A DNA stretch of 64,000 nt, taken from the NCBI RefSeq assembly GCF_947494125.1, contig NZ_CANLTU010000005.1, forward strand, positions 167,328 through 231,327. Reading direction: 5' to 3'. Below are positions 16,730-25,010 of this stretch, one piece after another (the first letter of the stretch is position 1; each line of letters starts with the position of its first letter). A model generated the notes under the pieces. That model ran no database searches. It had not been told where the DNA came from and worked only from the letters and a program-made list of their open reading frames with translations. The stretch comes from an uncultured Tenacibaculum sp. Its GTDB lineage: Bacteria > Bacteroidota > Bacteroidia > Flavobacteriales > Flavobacteriaceae. The position numbers and the translations under genes are program-made.

Positions 16730-19102
16730 ATGAAACAATTTTTAGTACTTATATGTTTATTAACCTTAGTATTTTCTAAGACCTATGGACAAACAGATAC
16801 CAAAACGATTAATGGAAAAGTAATAGAAAGCAACAATCAATTACCCCTTGAGTTTGTTACAGTAATTGTTATGAATTCAACAAATAATACTCCTATTTCT
16901 GGAGCTACTACCGACGAAACTGGTTCCTTTAGTTTAAAAACAACTGCTTCTAATTTTTATATAGAAGCCCGTTTTATTGGTTTTAAAACAAAAAAAATAA
17001 CTCAATTTAATCGCAATGCTTCTATTATTAAACTACCAACTATTACTTTGGAAGAAGACTCTGATAAACTAGACGAAGTTATTGTTCGTGCTGAAAAATC
17101 TCAAACTGTTTTTAAATTAGACAAACGTGTTTTTAATGTTGGTAAAGATTTAAGTAGTACAGGTGCTAGTGCTTTAGAAGTATTAAATAATGTACCTTCT
17201 GTAACAGTTAACATTGAAGGGCAAATTAGCTTACGAGGAAGTGAAGGAGTACAAATACTTATAAACGGTAAGCCTTCTGTTTTAGCCAGTGAAGAAGGAA
17301 ACGCTTTAGGAAGTATTACTGCTGATATGATTAAAAGTATTGAGGTAATTACCAATCCTTCTGCAAAGTATGATGCTTCTGGAACTAGTGGAATTTTAAA
17401 CATTATTTTAAAGAAGTCAGAAAAAAAAGGTTTGAATGGTTCTATTTCTTTAAACACTGGAATTCCTAATAATCATAGTTTAGGTTTAAGTTTAAATAGA
17501 CGTACTGAAAAATTCAATCTCTTTAGTCAAGTGGCTTATGGAAGACGTACGTTTCCTAGAAAAGGGAACAATTCAAGTACCAATACTATTAATAATACTC
17601 AATTAAGCACTATTAGTGATAGTAATAAAAATGAAAATTTCTTTAATTTAATTTTAGGTACAGATTACCATATCAATGCAAATAACGTTCTTACATTATC
17701 AGGTCATTATGCTTTTGAAAATGAAAAAGAAAATGCAAATCAAACTTATAATTTACAAAATACTTCTTTAACTACTACCGATTCTTGGAATCGTTTAGAA
17801 GACACCAGAGCTACTAACCCTAAATGGGAATATGAACTACAGTATAAAAAAGATTTTACAGATCGTAAAAAACACAACTTACTCTTTAGTGCATTAGGTA
17901 CATCTTTCTCTAAAAATAAAACTTCAATTTTCAATAATAATGTACTTATTGGTAATATGACCAACGATGTACAAGAAGCAAAAACCAACTTTGGGCAAAA
18001 CGAATATACTTTTAAATTAGATTATACACGTCCTATTTACAAAAACTATATCTTAGAAATTGGAGCACAATATTTATTAGATCAAGTAACAAATACCTAT
18101 ACTGTACGTGATTTTATAAACAATAATTGGGTTACTAATATTGGATTTAGTAATGTTTTTGACTACAATCAAGGTGTTTTAGGCACCTATGCTACTTTTG
18201 CTTTTGAAGATAAAAATTGGGGAATAAAAGGAGGTTTACGTTTAGAAAACACCAACCTAACTACAAAATTAATTACTTCTAATCAGAATAATAAGCAACG
18301 CTATAGTAATCTATTTCCGAGTTTACATAGTTCCTACAAAATAAACGAAAACTTGTCATTACAAGCTGGATATTCAAAACGTATTTTTAGGCCTCGTTTA
18401 TGGGATTTAAACCCTTTTGTTTCTTTTAGAGACAACTTTAATCTTAATATAGGAAACCCTAATTTAACTCCTGAATTTACCAACTCTTTTGAAATTACTA
18501 CTATTTATAAATTATCAAAAGCATCTATTAATGCTGGAATATACCATAGGGCAACCACAGATGTTATTGAAGAAATTACTACTATTAACAACAATGTTAC
18601 TACTTCAAAACCTCAAAATATTGGAACTAATCGTGCTACTGGACTAGAAATTAACACAAAATATTCTCCTATTTCTTGGTTTAGTTTTACTTCAGATTTT
18701 AATTATAATACTTTTATAAGAAAGGGACAATTACTAAATAATAATTTTGATTTTACAGGTAATAGATGGAGCTTAAGATCAACAGGTAAAATTAAGTTTC
18801 CTGCTGGGTTTACTTTAGAAGTTACTGGAAATTACCGTTCTAAATTTAAAACTGCTCAAAGTACAATATCTGATAATCTTTTTATGGATTTAGGTGTTCG
18901 TAAAAAGATGCTAAACGGTAAACTAAATGCTAGTTTAAGTATTCGTGATGCTTTTGCTTCAAGAAACTATGAAGAAGTAACTGTACAAAATAACTTTAAT
19001 CGCACTTCTTTTAGTCAAAGAGGTCGTTTTGTTACTTTAGGAATTAGCTTTGGTTTTGGTAAAGGTGAAGCAATGGAATTTTCTGGACAAAAAAGATTTT
19101 AA
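16730..19102 (+). CDS. Outer-membrane beta-barrel protein with carboxypeptidase-like regulatory domain
   Basis: A 790-residue protein with a signal peptide (1-20), a carboxypeptidase-like beta-sandwich (about 25-105, INGKVIESNNQLPLEFVTV to FIGFKTKKI), a plug-like domain (about 120-225, with VPSVTVNIEGQISLRGSEGV and NPSAKYDASGTSGILNIILK) and a barrel of the OMP_b-brl_3 type to the end. This is the TonB-receptor-like family often called outer membrane beta-barrel family protein. No SusD partner is adjacent and the cargo is unknown. It is divergent from the LytS/LytTR pair, a common flavobacterial arrangement that suggests control by that pair. Ends at a strong terminator. Confidence 0.9.
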   Translation: MKQFLVLICLLTLVFSKTYGQTDTKTINGKVIESNNQLPLEFVTVIVMNSTNNTPISGATTDETGSFSLKTTASNFYIEARFIGFKTKKITQFNRNASIIKLPTITLEEDSDKLDEVIVRAEKSQTVFKLDKRVFNVGKDLSSTGASALEVLNNVPSVTVNIEGQISLRGSEGVQILINGKPSVLASEEGNALGSITADMIKSIEVITNPSAKYDASGTSGILNIILKKSEKKGLNGSISLNTGIPNNHSLGLSLNRRTEKFNLFSQVAYGRRTFPRKGNNSSTNTINNTQLSTISDSNKNENFFNLILGTDYHINANNVLTLSGHYAFENEKENANQTYNLQNTSLTTTDSWNRLEDTRATNPKWEYELQYKKDFTDRKKHNLLFSALGTSFSKNKTSIFNNNVLIGNMTNDVQEAKTNFGQNEYTFKLDYTRPIYKNYILEIGAQYLLDQVTNTYTVRDFINNNWVTNIGFSNVFDYNQGVLGTYATFAFEDKNWGIKGGLRLENTNLTTKLITSNQNNKQRYSNLFPSLHSSYKINENLSLQAGYSKRIFRPRLWDLNPFVSFRDNFNLNIGNPNLTPEFTNSFEITTIYKLSKASINAGIYHRATTDVIEEITTINNNVTTSKPQNIGTNRATGLEINTKYSPISWFSFTSDFNYNTFIRKGQLLNNNFDFTGNRWSLRSTGKIKFPAGFTLEVTGNYRSKFKTAQSTISDNLFMDLGVRKKMLNGKLNASLSIRDAFASRNYEEVTVQNNFNRTSFSQRGRFVTLGISFGFGKGEAMEFSGQKRF

Positions 19103-19110
19103 TAAATTCT

Positions 19111-19149
19111 AAAATAAAAGTTAGCCTAAAATAGGCTAACTTTTATTTT
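19111..19149. terminator. Bidirectional terminator after the beta-barrel gene
   Basis: The long perfect stem AAAATAAAAGTTAGCCTA with its complement has flanking A and T tracts. It lies between the converging stops at 19102 and 19157. Confidence 0.88.
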
Positions 19150-19156
19150 AACTTTC

Positions 19157-19990
19157 TTAGGCTTTAAAAGTTAATAATGGAAACTTACTATGATTTGCTA
19201 CGTCTTCAGTAATACTTCCTTCAAAAAAATGAGCGATTCCTTTTTTACCTCTAGTTGCAATAACTAACATATCTATTTGATGTGTATTTACATAATAACG
19301 TAAGCCTTCTTCTACTGTATAATCGGAAACAATATGAATTTGTTCTTTACTAAAACTTACCTCTCCTAGTTTATCTAAAAATTGTTGTATTTTTTCTTTT
19401 AATTCAAATGTACTTTTAAACTTTGCCGACGGCGTTTGTACATACACCAATTCTAATGTACTATTTAAACTCTTAAAAAAGGCTTGTGCTCTTAACAATG
19501 GATCAATATCATCATCTGAAAAATCGCAAGCAAAAACTACTTTTTCAAAATTTTCTGTAATAGGCTCTTCTTTAACTACCAATACTGGCACATGTGCATA
19601 GCGAATTACTTTTTCTGTATTAGATCCTACAAACATTTCTTTTAATCCACTAACTCCTTTAGACCCCATAATAATTAGATCTACATTTTCTTCTCGAGCC
19701 AATTCATCTAATTCGCTAAAAATTTTAAAATGCTTAATTATAGGAGTTACTTTTATGTCTATTAAATACTCTTTTTGCAAAAAGCTATTAAACTTTTTTT
19801 CTGCTAGTTTTAAATAAAAAAATGTTTCTTTTTGAGCGTAACTTTCCGATTTACTAACTATAGCATTAGATAGTTCTAACATGTGTACAACTATAATTTC
19901 GGCATTTGCTTGTTTTGCTAAAAAAGCTGCTGTTTGTAATGCATATTCTGAATGAATAGAAAAATCGACTGGGACTATTATTTTTTTCAT
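19157..19990 (-). CDS. Universal stress protein, tandem Usp domains
   Basis: A 277-residue protein made of two Usp domains (about 1-145 and 150-277). The ATP-binding-type motifs are visible: GSKGVSGLKEMFVGSNTEKV and VPVLVVKE in the first domain, and RGKKGIAHFFEGSITEDV in the second. Such proteins bind nucleotides and aid survival in stress or low oxygen. The promoter has a Crp/Fnr-type site (20051-20062) at the same distance from the -7 box as in the cbb3 oxidase promoters, so I infer induction by the Fnr-like regulator encoded at 33070. Monocistronic. Confidence 0.92.
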   Translation of the reverse strand: MKKIIVPVDFSIHSEYALQTAAFLAKQANAEIIVVHMLELSNAIVSKSESYAQKETFFYLKLAEKKFNSFLQKEYLIDIKVTPIIKHFKIFSELDELAREENVDLIIMGSKGVSGLKEMFVGSNTEKVIRYAHVPVLVVKEEPITENFEKVVFACDFSDDDIDPLLRAQAFFKSLNSTLELVYVQTPSAKFKSTFELKEKIQQFLDKLGEVSFSKEQIHIVSDYTVEEGLRYYVNTHQIDMLVIATRGKKGIAHFFEGSITEDVANHSKFPLLTFKA

Positions 19991-20019
19991 AATAAGATAT
20001 TTAGGGTTTAACTTCCCCT

Positions 20020-20062
20020 CTAAATTACTAAAGATCTATTAGTAAAATCATGATTTTTGTCA
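20020..20062 (-). promoter_or_regulatory. Fnr-type site and -7 box of the usp gene
   Basis: The site TGA-TTTTTG-TCA lies at 20051-20062 (centre 20056.5). On the minus strand the -7 box TAATTTAG (20027-20020) matches TAnnTTTG at all but one fixed position. The centre is 36.5 bases from the distal edge of the box, the same spacing as at ccoS and ccoI, which would put the site near -41.5, the class II activator position. Confidence 0.6.
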
Positions 20063-20096
20063 GGTTTATATCCCTTCTTTAATTCTTTATTATATT

Positions 20097-20939
20097 CTAC
20101 TCTAAAAATTTTGTTCCTAGCATTTCTGTTGCGTCCATGACAATCATTTTAGCCGTTTTATCTTCATCATTAATTAATTGCTTTAACGCATTTAATCTAT
20201 TCATAGGTACAGTTACAAAAATCAAGTATTTCTCTTTACTTAAACTTAAATTATTGCCCAATACCAAAGTTCCATTTACTCCTATTCGTTCATTAATTAG
20301 CAAGCCCATATTTTCTAAATTATTTGATGATGAAATATGTACGATACGTCCGTTTGGTCTACCTGCTAATACAAGATCAATCATTTTAGTAGTTATAAAA
20401 ATACTTATCATACTCCATAGTGCTAATTCTATATTATTAAATACAATAGCAGTACATACAACAACAATAGCGTCTAAAATTAAAATTACTGTTCCTGTTT
20501 TTAATGACGTTTTAGAAGTTATAATTCTTGCTATAATAGTACCTCCTCCTGCAGAACCTCCTCCTTTAAATATAAACCCAATACCTAGCCCTACTGTTAC
20601 ACCTCCATAAAGGGTGGCTAATAAAGGTTCGTTACTTAATGCTGATAAGCCTATATATTCTGAAGTAATATCAATAAACAAACTCACAGTTATAATTGCA
20701 ACTGTGCTTTTTAGGGCAAAATATTTTCCTAAGAATCGAATACTAATTATTAATAATGGAATATTTATAAGCGCGAACAACACCCCTATAGGAATCGTAA
20801 ACAAGTAATTAAAAATAATTGCTAAACCACCTGTTCCCCCCATAGCTATCTTGTTTGGGCTGAGAAAACCTACGACACCAAAAGCCATAAACACACATCC
20901 AACAATTATAAAACTATAATTTAAAACCTCTTTCTTCAT
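20097..20939 (-). CDS. YitT family membrane protein
   Basis: A 280-residue protein with five or six membrane helices in the first 200 residues, including FLSPNKIAMGGTGGLAIIFNY and GGVTVGLGIGFIFKGGGSAGG (the YitT glycine-rich motifs). A soluble C-terminal DUF2179 domain follows (about 205-280, GRIVHISSSNN to MIVMDATEMLGTKF). The family is widespread with no proven transport substrate. It stands alone between usp and the SafE-like gene and shows no clear Fnr-type site. Confidence 0.9.
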   Translation of the reverse strand: MKKEVLNYSFIIVGCVFMAFGVVGFLSPNKIAMGGTGGLAIIFNYLFTIPIGVLFALINIPLLIISIRFLGKYFALKSTVAIITVSLFIDITSEYIGLSALSNEPLLATLYGGVTVGLGIGFIFKGGGSAGGGTIIARIITSKTSLKTGTVILILDAIVVVCTAIVFNNIELALWSMISIFITTKMIDLVLAGRPNGRIVHISSSNNLENMGLLINERIGVNGTLVLGNNLSLSKEKYLIFVTVPMNRLNALKQLINDEDKTAKMIVMDATEMLGTKFLE

Positions 20940-21087
20940 TTGATTATTTTAAAAGAACAAAGCTATAATATTCTCATTTCCCCTAAAAAAGAACACTCAA
21001 TTTATTTAGTGTAAATTTTAACGAAGAGTAATCAGATATTAACTTAAAATGTCAGATTCATTTCCTGCAAAGACATAAAATAGTTCA

Positions 21088-21786
21088 TTAATGACATCCT
21101 TCTACTGATGTTGTTAAATCAGAAACTGGTAATGGTGAAACATAAGGTATACCAAGTCCTAAACCTCTAAGTACAAACAAAATTCCTATAAAAACAACTA
21201 CATATGGAATTGCCTGTTGAATTCTTTTTCGAACAATCACATTTGCAAAGTTGCCAACATATACCATTGTTGTCATTAAAGGTATTGTTCCGAGTCCAAA
21301 AAGAAACATGTACAAACTTCCTGAAAATGGATTTGTTGTTGTTAAAGCTCCAAAAACTGCCATATAAACTAATCCACAAGGCAGAAAACCATTTAAAAAT
21401 CCTATGGTAAAAAAAGTATCGTTTCCTTTCTTTTTAAGTTCTTTTCCTAATGCTGATTTCACTTTCATTATCAATCTACTAATTGGCTTTGAAAAATTAT
21501 ATTTCTGAAAAGTTTTCGGAAGTAAAATCACCAAGATCATTAAAATTCCAACTGCAATTGAAAGTTGTTGTTGAAACCCGAAGAAATAAAATCCTTTTCC
21601 TAAAAAACCAAATAACACCCCTATTAAACTATAAGTAAAAAGTCTTCCAAAATGATAGCTCATTATTTGAAAAACTTGTTTCACCTTATTTGTTCTATCT
21701 ACTGGTAGCATAAAAGCTATTGGACCGCACATGCCTATACAGTGAAAACTTCCAAGTAAACCTAATATGATTGCAGAAGTAAGCAT
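21088..21786 (-). CDS. SafE/TauE-like family protein of the cbb3 cluster
   Basis: A 232-residue protein with six or seven membrane helices. It begins with SAIILGLLGSFHCIGMCGPIAF, the conserved Cys motif (GSFHCIGMCGPIA) of the CcoS-adjacent sulfite-exporter-like family, and later FLNGFLPCGLVYMA. These proteins belong to a DsbD/TauE-type superfamily and accompany cbb3 oxidase genes in Bacteroidota; copper delivery or thiol transfer for oxidase assembly is the likely job. Its ATG overlaps the ccoH stop by one base, and it is the last gene of the ccoS-NO-Q-P-G-H operon. Calling it a sulfite exporter would over-interpret it. Confidence 0.85.
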   Translation of the reverse strand: MLTSAIILGLLGSFHCIGMCGPIAFMLPVDRTNKVKQVFQIMSYHFGRLFTYSLIGVLFGFLGKGFYFFGFQQQLSIAVGILMILVILLPKTFQKYNFSKPISRLIMKVKSALGKELKKKGNDTFFTIGFLNGFLPCGLVYMAVFGALTTTNPFSGSLYMFLFGLGTIPLMTTMVYVGNFANVIVRKRIQQAIPYVVVFIGILFVLRGLGLGIPYVSPLPVSDLTTSVEGCH

Positions 21787-22232
21787 TAGTAAAGTAATTC
21801 TTTCTGATATAAATAATCTTTATTTTTGTAGTTCCAGGAAACAGTAATGTTCCAGCGACCACCTAACAAACGTTTCTCAGGCACGAGCAAATATGTATTG
21901 GAGAATGAAATAGGTATTTCAAAATCCAATTGCTTATTAGATGGTCTATATAGGAACACTTTTCCTGTAATCTCTTCAGGATTAAATTCTTTTGGAAAAT
22001 GAATTTTTAAGCCTTCTTTTGTTTTTTCTACTCTAATGTTTTCTTTTAATGCTTTTGCATTTTTAGTTGCATCTATTGTATGTTGATATTCTAATTCTTT
22101 TTGATAATATTTATCAGATACCAAATCGTGATTATAACTTTTACCTGTACTCATCGAAATGACGAAATACATTATAAAACTTATAAACCCAATAATTGCA
22201 ATTACTATACCCGTGCCCCAGTTTAGTTTCAT
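21786..22232 (-). CDS. ccoH: FixH/CcoH family protein
   Basis: A 148-residue protein with one N-terminal membrane anchor (about residues 6-27) and a periplasmic beta domain with the FixH pattern: DLVSDKYYQKELEYQHTID and then IHFPKEFNPEEITGKVFLYRPS. FixH/CcoH helps assemble the cbb3 oxidase. It is 16 bases after the ccoG stop and overlaps the SafE-like gene by one base, so it belongs to the cbb3 operon. Confidence 0.9.
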   Translation of the reverse strand: MKLNWGTGIVIAIIGFISFIMYFVISMSTGKSYNHDLVSDKYYQKELEYQHTIDATKNAKALKENIRVEKTKEGLKIHFPKEFNPEEITGKVFLYRPSNKQLDFEIPISFSNTYLLVPEKRLLGGRWNITVSWNYKNKDYLYQKELLY

Positions 22233-22248
22233 TTTTATTGTTTTTTAA

Positions 22249-23670
22249 TTATCTATAACTTCTTGGTCCTAAGAAATTGGTTTTAGTAGTTTCTATTAAT
22301 TTATCACCACTAAAAACACCAATTTTTAAGTTTACTTTTTCATTTTTCATTTCAGATTGATGTAACTCTATAAATAAAGTTCCTTCAGCTAATCCTTGTT
22401 TTGGAATTTCAAAATTTTGATGTGTTACGGTTTCTATTTTCCCTTTATGAGATAGTAACTTATAACTAACATCATCAATCTGTTTCGTTGTTTTATTAAT
22501 CACTTTATAAGTATAAATATTACTTATAACACCATTTTCTTTATGCTCATATAATTGTCCGGGTAAGCGTAAAACAGTTGCTTCAACATCGTTTCTTAAA
22601 AATAACATCCCTATTAAAACAGCGATCAAAATTCCTAAAATAGCAGAATACCCTTTCATTCTTACTGTAAACTGGAAAGGCGTTTTCTTTTCTATATTTT
22701 CTTCACTTGCGAAACGGATTAGTCCTTTTGGCAAACCAACTTTTTCCATAATGTGATCACATTCATCAATACAAGCTGTACAGTTAACACATTCTAATTG
22801 TGTTCCATTTCTTATATCTATACCCGTAGGACACACATTTACGCATTGAAAACAATCTATACAATCTCCTTTTCCTGAAGCCTCTCTATCTTCTTTCTTT
22901 TTAAATTTTGCTCTTCCTTTTTCACCTTCTCCTCTTACATGATCGTATGCTACGTTAATTGTTTTATTATCTAAAAGTACTCCTTGTAACCTTCCATATG
23001 GACAAGCTATAATACATACTTGCTCTCTAAACCAAACAAAAATAAAATAGAATACTCCTGTAAAAATTAACAAAGAAATTAAAGTACTCGTGTTATCTAA
23101 AGGATTTCCTGTTACATAATCTATAACGGTATCGCCACCTATCAAATATGCTAAAAACACATTAGCTATTAAAAATGAAATGATAAAAAAGATAAACCAT
23201 TTTAATAATCTCTTTTTTATTTTCTCCGAATTCCAAGGCTGCTTTTCTAACCGTATTTGTTTTCCTCTATCCCCATCAATCCAATACTCTATCCTTCTAA
23301 AAACCATTTCTAAAAAAATAGTTTGCGGACAAATCCAACCACAGAAAATACGACCAAAAACAACAGTAAATAGAATAATAAAAACAACACCAATAATCAT
23401 TGAAACCACTAATAAATGAAAATCTTGTGGCCAAAAAGGGAATCCGAAAATATTAAACTTTCGTTCTAATACATTGAATAATAAAAATTGATTTCCTTTA
23501 ATTTTTATAAATGGTGCTGATAGTAAAATTGTTAGTAGAAAATAACTTACATACTTTCTGTATTTATAGAATCTTCCACTCGGTTTTTTAGGATACACCC
23601 AAGAACGTTTTCCCTCATCGTTGATGGTTCCAATACTATCTCTAAATTGTTCATTCTCGGGTGTTTCCAT
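22249..23670 (-). CDS. ccoG: Cytochrome c oxidase accessory protein CcoG (FixG)
   Basis: A 473-residue membrane iron-sulfur protein. It has membrane segments at about 40-60, 85-108, 155-180, 195-215 and 335-355. The CGWICPQTIFLEMVFRR motif near 112 and ACPYGRLQ near 225 are typical of FixG. Two 4Fe-4S clusters are shown by CIDCFQCVNVCPTGID and CVNCTACIDECD (about 270-310), and an Ig-like FixG C-terminal domain ends the chain. CcoG reduces copper for loading into the cbb3 oxidase. It is the fifth gene of the operon, 72 bases after ccoP. Confidence 0.94.
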   Translation of the reverse strand: METPENEQFRDSIGTINDEGKRSWVYPKKPSGRFYKYRKYVSYFLLTILLSAPFIKIKGNQFLLFNVLERKFNIFGFPFWPQDFHLLVVSMIIGVVFIILFTVVFGRIFCGWICPQTIFLEMVFRRIEYWIDGDRGKQIRLEKQPWNSEKIKKRLLKWFIFFIISFLIANVFLAYLIGGDTVIDYVTGNPLDNTSTLISLLIFTGVFYFIFVWFREQVCIIACPYGRLQGVLLDNKTINVAYDHVRGEGEKGRAKFKKKEDREASGKGDCIDCFQCVNVCPTGIDIRNGTQLECVNCTACIDECDHIMEKVGLPKGLIRFASEENIEKKTPFQFTVRMKGYSAILGILIAVLIGMLFLRNDVEATVLRLPGQLYEHKENGVISNIYTYKVINKTTKQIDDVSYKLLSHKGKIETVTHQNFEIPKQGLAEGTLFIELHQSEMKNEKVNLKIGVFSGDKLIETTKTNFLGPRSYR

Positions 23671-23742
23671 TTTTAACTATTAAAACCAAATTTATTATCA
23701 AGTATTTTTACTGTATACGTCTTTTACTTGTTCTTATATTTT

Positions 23743-24825
23743 TTATTGACCATTTTCATATTTTTCTCCTTGTGCTGGTTTTGGTTTAGCTGGAGTTGTT
23801 CCTTGCATAGACATAATGTAACTAGCCACTTTCTGAATATCTTTTGGCTTTAAAGTTTTCCCCCATGCTACCATACCTTTTCCATCTCTACCTCCATTTG
23901 TTATAGTGGCAAACACATTTTTAATACCACCTCCTAAAATCCAATACTCATCAGTTAAATTTGGACCAATACCTCCACCTCCATCAGCAATATGACATGC
24001 AGCACAATTTAAATTATACACTGCTTTACCTCTACTTAAATCACTTTCATCTGTTAAAACAGTAACAGTTTCAGCATCTATAATTGCTTCTTTAGATGTT
24101 GATCTAAAAGCGGCTAATTCTTTCTTAGCTTCCGCTACAGATTGTGCATACTCCATATCTTGATTTGGAGCTCCCATCATCTCATATTTCACTAAGTAAA
24201 CTACTGCAAAAATGATAGTTGCATAGAACATGTATACCCACCAAGGTGGTAAATTATTATCTAATTCTTTAATTCCGTCGTAATTATGGTCTAATACAAT
24301 CTCTTCTTCTTCTTCAATAGCTTTCGCTTCTGTCCATTTATTGATTAACTTTTTAGCCCAAGCCCAATTATCTACTTCTTCAGGATTGATTCCAGCCTTA
24401 ATCATTTCAGCTTTCTCAATTTTAGCAATTCCTGTTATAGTTAACATTTCTTTTGCTAACACTACTAGACCAAAAGCAACTATACCAATCCATATTAATG
24501 GATTTTCTAAAAAACTATATGGGTTTGCATATGAGCTAATTGCTTTTGCTAATGCCAATGGCGTTAAAAACAAGAATAAAAATGAAATAACAGTTTGTAC
24601 TCTTGTGTAATTTTTAGGCATTAATTCGTTCGCCTTATTTACAACAGTAGCTGCTAAAACTTCTTTTAAAAGCACTACCAAACCAAAACCAACAATTACG
24701 AACCAAACTACTGGATTTTCATATAAACTAAATGGATCTTTATATGCCATAAAAGCTTTTGCTAAAATAAATGGCATTGAAAAAACAAAAAGAAATGATA
24801 CTATAGATTGAATATATTTTTTCAT
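23743..24825 (-). CDS. ccoP: cbb3 oxidase c-type cytochrome subunit CcoP, duplicated membrane N-terminus
   Basis: A 360-residue protein. The N-terminal 130 residues are an internal duplication: each half has LAKA, an ENP-I/V-W segment and the run FGLVVLLKE or FGLVVLAKE. A further membrane helix follows (about 198-218, after the NLPPWWVYMFY stretch typical of CcoP). The C-terminal cytochrome domain has a single haem motif CAACH (about 273) with an axial Met in KGMVAWG. Proteobacterial CcoP has two haem motifs; here there is one. It carries electrons to CcoN/O. It lies 12 bases after ccoQ. Confidence 0.93.
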   Translation of the reverse strand: MKKYIQSIVSFLFVFSMPFILAKAFMAYKDPFSLYENPVVWFVIVGFGLVVLLKEVLAATVVNKANELMPKNYTRVQTVISFLFLFLTPLALAKAISSYANPYSFLENPLIWIGIVAFGLVVLAKEMLTITGIAKIEKAEMIKAGINPEEVDNWAWAKKLINKWTEAKAIEEEEEIVLDHNYDGIKELDNNLPPWWVYMFYATIIFAVVYLVKYEMMGAPNQDMEYAQSVAEAKKELAAFRSTSKEAIIDAETVTVLTDESDLSRGKAVYNLNCAACHIADGGGGIGPNLTDEYWILGGGIKNVFATITNGGRDGKGMVAWGKTLKPKDIQKVASYIMSMQGTTPAKPKPAQGEKYENGQ

Positions 24826-24837
24826 CTTATTTTATTT

Positions 24838-25005
24838 TTAATCATTAAATGGTAAATCACTGACTCTACTGATGTATTCTTTTTTAGCGGTAAACACCCA
24901 CCAAAACAACACCATAAAAAATGTAAAGAAAATAGTTAGCGAAATCATTGGGTATATTTCAATACCTATAATACTTTCCATATGGTTTTTTACGAATTTC
25001 AACAT
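24838..25005 (-). CDS. ccoQ: cbb3 oxidase small subunit CcoQ/FixQ
   Basis: A 55-residue gene from ATG at 25005 to TAA (24840-24838). The sequence begins MLKFVKNHMESIIGIEIYP and continues into one membrane helix (about 18-40, with FFMVLFWWVF), then a short cytoplasmic end YISRVSDLPFND. Position between ccoNO and ccoP, length and the FWWVF pattern identify it as CcoQ, which stabilises the oxidase complex. Confidence 0.88.
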   Translation of the reverse strand: MLKFVKNHMESIIGIEIYPMISLTIFFTFFMVLFWWVFTAKKEYISRVSDLPFND

Positions 25006-25010
25006 AATTT

